Program-made: the position numbers and the translations under genes | The notes under the pieces: model-generated | What the model saw: only the letters and a program-made list of their open reading frames with translations | Databases searched by the model: none | Told to the model about the DNA's origin: nothing | Source of the DNA: Treponema sp. | GTDB taxonomy: Bacteria; Spirochaetota; Spirochaetia; Treponematales; Breznakiellaceae | DNA: 9,911 nt | Assembly: GCA_031256115.1 (NCBI GenBank) | Contig: JAIRRF010000096.1 | Location: 1 to 9,911 of the forward strand | Direction: 5' to 3' | Part shown: positions 5,442-9,911 of the stretch, piece by piece | Layout: each line of letters starts with the position of its first letter | Numbering within the stretch: position 1 is the first letter of the stretch

Positions 5442-7310
5442 TTAAGCCCGACAAACTCCCAGGGTGATCCGGTTTTCCCAGTTGTATCCCGGATTAAGGA
5501 AAACCTGGAATATTGGAAGAAAACAGAGGTTCCGGTTAGCGCCTAATTCCTCCAATCCGGCATAATAAAGATCGCAGGGGCTTTGGAAACTAACGCTTAA
5601 GGACGCGCCGCCCCTGGCGCCTTGTTCCTCCAGCGACATGACCCGGCGTTTTTCGCCTTTTCTGTCTGCACTGGTCTCTTCTTCTCCTTGGCTTTTACGG
5701 AATAAAATCCGTTCTCCCGCCAGGGCAAGATCAAAACGGGGTACAAAACAAAAAATTGTTTTCTCTTCTCCCTTGTTGCTTAGGCGGTAGGAAAGGTAAA
5801 GCGTATTTTTTTCCAGGCTGTAGGTTTTTTGAATTTCAATAGACCCGAAAGGAACTCCTTTCCGGACGGGAAGGACAAAAGATGCCCTGAGTTTTGCCCT
5901 TTCCGCCGATAACAGGCGGTATTCTTCGTTTCCGCAAAAACGGCCGTCGGAGGGAAAGGGCTCCGGACCCGGAAAAGAATAAACGCCGGAAGAAGAATCC
6001 GCCGGGGGAACAAACTCGCCGGGCAGGAGCATATCCATAAAAGCGCAGCGCCGGTCTATTCTGCCGCTGCCTGTATTGGCTCCGGTAAAGGAATCCAGAT
6101 AATTCCAGCCCCTTGGCAGATAATCCAGTTCAAAAACTGCCGCTCCCCTGGTCCGGACATAACAGTTAATGTTTTTATCCTGAAAAAGATATTCCTCAAT
6201 TCTGTCCAAATCAAAATCAAATGTAAGCAGGGAGGGTTTAAAATTCTTTTCCCGGATAATTCGTTCCGCAGCAAGGATTGCCTTATGGGCATAGCGGCGT
6301 ACATCCCTGTTATTGGTATGTATCAGGGTTTCGGCCCCCTGGGCTTTCCACAGTTCTTCCCGGGCGCTGCGTTTCCGGGACTTATCCCCCCTAAGCTGGT
6401 TAATCAGGTTCTGAACATAGTATATTCTGGCATAAAGACCGTTTGTCTCCGGATACTGGGTAAGGAAAGAACGCGGCTGCGGACAGGAGGAATCTCCGGA
6501 AGAAAAAAAGTAAACTTTGGGAAGGGAAGTACTGTTCCGGTATACCCGGCCGGGGGTTGTAAGTTCCAGGCTTAAATCTCTGCTCCTGTCCGTCTGGATA
6601 AGTTCGTCAAAAAAGGAACGAATCTTCTCTTCGGCATTTTCTTTGGGGAAAACGGGAAACACCGTTATCAGCTTTCTTTCTTCTTCTCCTAAAAGTAATC
6701 CGGAGGAAAAATTATCCTCCCCCAGCAAAACATTATAAACCCCTTCCGTTCCCATCCGGGCCAGGGATGAAAATACCGGAAATACCACCAGAAGTTTTCC
6801 CTGTTCCTCAGTATATACCGGGCCAAAAAGATCTTCGCCCCTGCAATGAGCGGCGGTAAACTGTTCTTCGCTTAGAAAAGTATAGGCCATCCCGCAGGCA
6901 GGCAGCACCCCTGCCAGGGACTGTTCCCACCCGGAATGAGAGAGCATGCAGCCCTGGGGTTTTCGTCCGAAATTCTGCCTAATATAAGTGGTAAGCATCT
7001 CTACTTGACCGATCCTGTCCACCGGGGGAATAAGGGACAAAATGGGTTCGTAATAGCCCCCTCCCAAAAGTTCAATTTGTTTGCGGGCCGCCATATCTTT
7101 TATTAGCAGAAAAAGTTCGGGCTTTTTTTGTTCAAGCCGGTCAAAAAGGGAACCGGAATAGTGGAGGACCGCCGGAATTTTCGGATACCGGTTAAGAACA
7201 GAAATAAAAGGGCTCAAGCATGTCCGGTACAGTTCCTCAAATTCCTCATTCGCAGCAGACGGAAAAATATGGGCATGAAAACCCAGGATCAGGCTTAACT
7301 TTCCGGTCAT
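5442..7310 (-). CDS. GH57-like protein (4-alpha-glucanotransferase/amylase type), likely pseudoenzyme
   Basis: A 622-aa cytoplasmic protein with no signal peptide. Family features: GFHAHIF (10-16) for the HxHQP motif; LLGGGYYEPIL (81-91) for the GxxEP motif; CMLSHSGWE (121-129) where the nucleophile motif lies; LWKAQGAETLIH (320-331) and AHKAILAAERII (341-352) as in the DUF1925 region; RIDRRCAFMDMLL and a beta-rich end as in DUF1926. Active GH57 glucanotransferases have WLTER around the nucleophile Glu; here the Glu position is His125. The DGEKFG motif with the acid/base Asp is replaced by VFPVFPKE (217-224). Catalysis is therefore unlikely, and a carbohydrate-binding or regulatory role is inferred. 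The start is ATG 7310 with GAGAG six bases upstream. It begins 9 nt after rnfA and ends the operon. It could still be an enzyme if other residues have taken over. Confidence 0.75.
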   Translation of the reverse strand: MTGKLSLILGFHAHIFPSAANEEFEELYRTCLSPFISVLNRYPKIPAVLHYSGSLFDRLEQKKPELFLLIKDMAARKQIELLGGGYYEPILSLIPPVDRIGQVEMLTTYIRQNFGRKPQGCMLSHSGWEQSLAGVLPACGMAYTFLSEEQFTAAHCRGEDLFGPVYTEEQGKLLVVFPVFSSLARMGTEGVYNVLLGEDNFSSGLLLGEEERKLITVFPVFPKENAEEKIRSFFDELIQTDRSRDLSLELTTPGRVYRNSTSLPKVYFFSSGDSSCPQPRSFLTQYPETNGLYARIYYVQNLINQLRGDKSRKRSAREELWKAQGAETLIHTNNRDVRRYAHKAILAAERIIREKNFKPSLLTFDFDLDRIEEYLFQDKNINCYVRTRGAAVFELDYLPRGWNYLDSFTGANTGSGRIDRRCAFMDMLLPGEFVPPADSSSGVYSFPGPEPFPSDGRFCGNEEYRLLSAERAKLRASFVLPVRKGVPFGSIEIQKTYSLEKNTLYLSYRLSNKGEEKTIFCFVPRFDLALAGERILFRKSQGEEETSADRKGEKRRVMSLEEQGARGGASLSVSFQSPCDLYYAGLEELGANRNLCFLPIFQVFLNPGYNWENRITLGVCRA

Positions 7311-7319
7311 AACGGACTC

Positions 7320-7901
7320 TCACAAAAAAATTTTTAAAAACAATACGGATGCCGCGGAAAATACAAGAGATAACAGACCCATGGAAATAAGCACCAGAGG
7401 TATCCCCCGGAGTCCATATGGTACGGTTTCCAGAAAAGACCTTCTTTGTATCTCCCTGATAATCAGATATGCAAAAAAACCCCCGGCAGAAAAGGCAAAA
7501 GAAAGAAGAAGCGCGTCAATAAAAGATACGGCAAAGCGGAGGGTTAAAAGCAGCGAAACCACGGCAAATCCATTGCAGGGAGAGCCGATGGAAAACAGTC
7601 CCGGGGATTTTTCCGGGTTTATATAAGGGGAAACGAAACGGAAAAAAAGATATTCCAGCCCCATACTGCCCAGCGCCGAAAGAGGAACGGCCAGCAGAAA
7701 ATCAAGTCCAATAAAAAAAAGGATCCGGGCAAAAACCACCCAAAGCAGCGGGGTAGACAAGAAGAGAATAAGCCAGGGGTGGTAAAGCTGTGCTGCCGGA
7801 GGCAGTTCCCTCAGAACAAGTATTTTGATACCCAGGGCAAAATTAAGAAGGAGATTATGGGAAAGGGCGGCAAAAAATACCAGCGCCAGAGCCGCTGCCA
7901 T
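7320..7901 (-). CDS. rnfA: RnfA-like membrane subunit, divergent
   Basis: A 193-aa, strongly hydrophobic protein with about six membrane segments, the usual RnfA/RsxA/NqrE length. Recognisable parts are LSHNLLLNFALGI (13-25), matching the VNNFVLVKFLG region of E. coli RnfA, and IREIQRR with VPYGLRGIPLVLISMGLLSLVF (155-185), matching the IRERL and PFRGNAIALITAGLMSL end. The helix-I cysteine of the LGLCP motif, which binds the membrane [2Fe-2S] cluster with RnfE, aligns without gaps to Lys26. The second cysteine region (TNCAVLG) reads SPCNGFAV; Cys109 is shifted by about two positions. RnfA normally passes electrons within the ion-pumping Rnf complex. The start codon shares one base with the rnfE stop, and a G-rich ribosome site lies within the end of rnfE. 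No rnfB follows; the GH57-like gene does. Confidence 0.75.
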   Translation of the reverse strand: MAAALALVFFAALSHNLLLNFALGIKILVLRELPPAAQLYHPWLILFLSTPLLWVVFARILFFIGLDFLLAVPLSALGSMGLEYLFFRFVSPYINPEKSPGLFSIGSPCNGFAVVSLLLTLRFAVSFIDALLLSFAFSAGGFFAYLIIREIQRRSFLETVPYGLRGIPLVLISMGLLSLVFSAASVLFLKIFL

Positions 7902-8512
7902 TAATCATCCCCCGAATTGGTATGCCGGTTTCTGAAATGACGGTACACCGCAATTCCGTAACCCAGGATAATCAGGGCTCCGGAAGCTGTTTGGAAAAAA
8001 CCAACAGGTTCTTCCCGTATAAAACGGATTACGTCCATTCCCGGAATTGAAAGGGAACCAAAACCCAGGGGCTCCCGAATTAAAGCCATGCCAAGGATCA
8101 CCAGTCCCAGGATCAAGGCTTCTGCCAAAGCTTGGGACAGGATTTCCGGTAAATCATGGCTAATCACCCTGCTGTAAAGACCGCCGGCCATAAAAACTAC
8201 CGGAACAATAAATACAAAAAAAGAGCTTTCCAGGGCCAACAGGGGATCAAAGATCCAAAGAAGTACCAAAAAGATACTGGAAGCCAGGGAAGAAATAAAC
8301 AGGAGCGCCGCATCCCTTCCCCCGCCGGTAAAATAAGAACCACCCAATATTGCAGCGGACATTACAAAGACATATACCCACACCAGAGACAGGGCGCAGT
8401 TAAGCGCAAAGGCTATTCGCCCGGATGCGATTATGAGCAGAACCGCCCCGGTTAAGGAAGTTAAGGGTGAATGGATACCCCAAAACAAATGTGACTGCAT
8501 TTGGGTATTCAT
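7901..8512 (-). CDS. rnfE: RnfE-like membrane subunit lacking cluster cysteines
   Basis: A 203-aa integral membrane protein with about six helices, normal for RnfE/NqrD. The clearest signature is MALIREPLGFGSLS (142-155), as in the family LREIxGxGTL motif. Aligning from Trp11 places the helix-I cysteine of LGLCP at Val24. Aligning back from IREP places the cysteine of TNCIVVGRA at Val106 in VVFMAGG. The only cysteine, Cys39, is at neither place. RnfE and RnfA normally share the transmembrane [2Fe-2S] cluster. The gene overlaps rnfG by 4 nt, with GGGAG eight bases before its ATG, and overlaps rnfA by 1 nt. The order D-G-E-A is that of Rnf operons. The fold assignment is firm and the function is open. 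Confidence 0.78.
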   Translation of the reverse strand: MNTQMQSHLFWGIHSPLTSLTGAVLLIIASGRIAFALNCALSLVWVYVFVMSAAILGGSYFTGGGRDAALLFISSLASSIFLVLLWIFDPLLALESSFFVFIVPVVFMAGGLYSRVISHDLPEILSQALAEALILGLVILGMALIREPLGFGSLSIPGMDVIRFIREEPVGFFQTASGALIILGYGIAVYRHFRNRHTNSGDD

Positions 8513-9027
8513 TGTCCCGGCTCCCTGTTAAAGCCCCTGTTCAGAGCATCCCGTTCTATTCGATCCGAATAAAACCGGTAAACCGGCAGGGGCAGTTTTT
8601 CAGTTATTTGTTCAGCATTTCCGCCTATAGGCACTATCGATCGTACCCTGCCGTCATTATCTACAAGAGCCGCACAGACAGCGGCAATACCATTGCGGAG
8701 CATGGTAAACACAAAGATACGTCCGGAAAAATTTCCTGAAGAATTGTCCGCAGAAAACCAAATTCCCCCCATAACAGAAATAATGCTGCCGGAATAAGCG
8801 GAATTTTCATCAATCCGCCATCCGCCGGTAATCTCCAGGGTTTTATTAACCTTTTCCGTTAAAAGTCTGATACGATAGGAACCGGTAAAATACCACAGGA
8901 GCCCCCCCATCAAAAGCGCTGCTCCAATCCAGGCAAAGAAAATAAGGATACTTTTGTTGATCGGAAGAGAATGGAGTCCGGAGGGGAGCCGCGCTTTTTT
9001 AAAAAGTGTATTTATTTTCTCAATCAC
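8509..9027 (-). CDS. rnfG: RnfG-like protein without flavinylation motif
   Basis: A 172-aa protein with one membrane helix (26-48, ILIFFAWIGAALLMGGLLWYF) and an extracytoplasmic domain, the RnfG topology. Residues 102-135 (IFVFTMLRNG, then LVDNDGRVRSIVPIG) resemble the strand-turn-strand part of FMN-binding domains. It ends at LNRGFNREPGQ. The C-terminal S/T-G-A-T motif, where ApbE attaches FMN to Thr in RnfG, is absent, and the protein is shorter than the usual ~200 aa. Identification rests largely on position between rnfD and rnfE, since sequence similarity is weak. The start is GTG 9027 with AAGG five bases upstream. It overlaps rnfD and rnfE by 4 nt each. Confidence 0.6.
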   Translation of the reverse strand: MIEKINTLFKKARLPSGLHSLPINKSILIFFAWIGAALLMGGLLWYFTGSYRIRLLTEKVNKTLEITGGWRIDENSAYSGSIISVMGGIWFSADNSSGNFSGRIFVFTMLRNGIAAVCAALVDNDGRVRSIVPIGGNAEQITEKLPLPVYRFYSDRIERDALNRGFNREPGQ

Positions 9028-9911
9028 GGCTGCCTTCTTTTTTCATAATAAGATTTGTTTTCGACCCATCGGATAAGGGGAACCAAAGAGTTTACCAAAA
9101 AAACAGCCGTTACTGCGCCATAAGGATCGAGACCCGGATATCTAAACAGAAAAGTAAAAAAGGCAAAAAGGAAAGCAAATACCACATAACCCGGTGCAGT
9201 TTTAGGACCCGTTGCCGGATCGGTAACAAGGATAAAGGCCGCCGCCAAAGTACCTCCGCTCAGCAGGGCAAAGATAATATCTCCTTCTTTTAGGGGGCCG
9301 CCAAAAGGCAGGGCGCCGAAGATCCATATAAAAAGAGCATAGATGCCAATAAACGCTGCCGGTACCCAAAACCGGAAACACTGGGAAGCGGCAATCAGAA
9401 CTGTCCCCAGAAGAAGGAACAACATCCCGCGGTCCGCAATAATCCCCGGCCCGCCGGAGGAAAACAAACTAAGGTAACCCTGAGAAGAAAGGGAAGTACC
9501 GGTTATTGAAGAGACAGTTTGGCCAAGAACATTTGCCAGTCTGGAATCCAGGGGCGTACTAAACCAACCGTTAATTTTTAAAATGTTCATGGGCGAACCC
9601 AGGCCGTCTCTAAAGCCGTTTTCTACTGCGGCAGTAAGCTGCTGCAGATGTCCGCCTTCCAAACCATGGTTAAATGCCGCAGGCCAGGCGGAACGGATAA
9701 AAAGCCATGCCCCGGCGGCGGGGTTTACCCAATTGGATCCCAGGCCGCCGAAACTGTGTTTTATCACTGCCATTGAAAAAACTCCCCCAAAAAAAGCAAA
9801 CAGGGGATTAAGATGGTTGGGAAGAAACAAGGCAAGAACCAGACCTGAAGTTAAGGCACTGCAATCTTTAACGGACAAACGCCGTTCCCTGAAATAAAAA
9901 AGGAGTTCTGT
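9024..9911 (-). CDS. rnfD: RnfD-like membrane subunit (5' partial)
   Basis: The frame is open to the window edge. Eleven codons before a TTG at 9878 read TELLFYFRERR, continuing into LSVKDCSALTSGLVLALFLP, as in RnfD/NqrB (DGSAxVTGLLLALxLP). The true start is therefore upstream and TTG 9878 is not used. Numbered from that TTG: FGGLGSNWVNPAAGAWLF (43-60), the hallmark of the family; SSITGTS (123-129) where the flavinylation motif SGAT is expected; LVTDPATGPKT (217-227); and a C-terminal AVTAVFLVNSLVPLIRW. The motif keeps T-G-T-S but has Ser where ApbE sites have Asp three residues before, so FMN attachment is uncertain. RnfD is a polytopic subunit of the ion-pumping complex. RnfC would be expected upstream, outside the window. 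Its stop overlaps the rnfG start by 4 nt. Confidence 0.85.
   Translation of the reverse strand, partial: TELLFYFRERRLSVKDCSALTSGLVLALFLPNHLNPLFAFFGGVFSMAVIKHSFGGLGSNWVNPAAGAWLFIRSAWPAAFNHGLEGGHLQQLTAAVENGFRDGLGSPMNILKINGWFSTPLDSRLANVLGQTVSSITGTSLSSQGYLSLFSSGGPGIIADRGMLFLLLGTVLIAASQCFRFWVPAAFIGIYALFIWIFGALPFGGPLKEGDIIFALLSGGTLAAAFILVTDPATGPKTAPGYVVFAFLFAFFTFLFRYPGLDPYGAVTAVFLVNSLVPLIRWVENKSYYEKRRQP

Noticed and set aside
9876..9878. TTG as the start of rnfD
   Set aside because: The frame is open to the window end and the extra residues fit the family pattern before DxSA.

Overview
The window looks like a chromosomal segment of a spirochaete of the Treponema type. The basis is family content: RlpA-like double-psi beta-barrel (DPBB) proteins, an Rnf-type operon and a GH57/DUF1925/DUF1926 protein, with moderate GC and AT-rich intergenic DNA. 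This assignment is inference. No rRNA, tRNA, CRISPR array, transposase or phage gene was seen.

Layout. (a) 2-1390 (+): 3' part of an RlpA-like gene whose start lies before the window. It encodes the end of a DPBB domain, a 26-copy Ala/Ser/Thr-Arg-Glu repeat, a Pro-rich stretch and a C-terminal SPOR domain. (b) 1391-1734: non-coding and repeat-rich, with a ~208-bp nested palindrome (1401-1608) and a 23-bp tandem repeat (1628-1745). A 16-bp direct repeat brackets most of it (1402-1417 and 1760-1775). (c) 1735-3429 (-): a short MetH-like protein with a complete homocysteine domain and a substituted, C-terminally cut pterin domain; its last codons are made of the repeats. (d) 3430-3570: divergent intergenic region. 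(e) 3571-4170 and 4201-5259 (+): an exported protein of two DPBB repeats, then a PotD-like solute-binding protein, probably one transcript. (f) 5260-5441: convergent intergenic region with a row of hairpins and a terminator. (g) 5442-9911 (-): five tightly packed genes, read as rnfD (5' end outside the window), rnfG, rnfE, rnfA and a GH57-like gene. The four Rnf genes overlap by 1-4 nt and the last gap is 9 nt, so they form one translationally coupled operon.

The main biological point is that several proteins keep family fold and length but lack the residues that define family chemistry. RnfA and RnfE lack the membrane [2Fe-2S] cysteines, RnfG lacks the C-terminal flavinylation motif, and RnfD has a variant one. 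The GH57 protein lacks both catalytic carboxylates at the expected places, and the MetH pterin domain has lost several folate-site residues. The operon may therefore encode a cofactor-poor Rnf-like membrane complex tied to a GH57 pseudoenzyme. These comparisons use remembered family motifs, not computed alignments.
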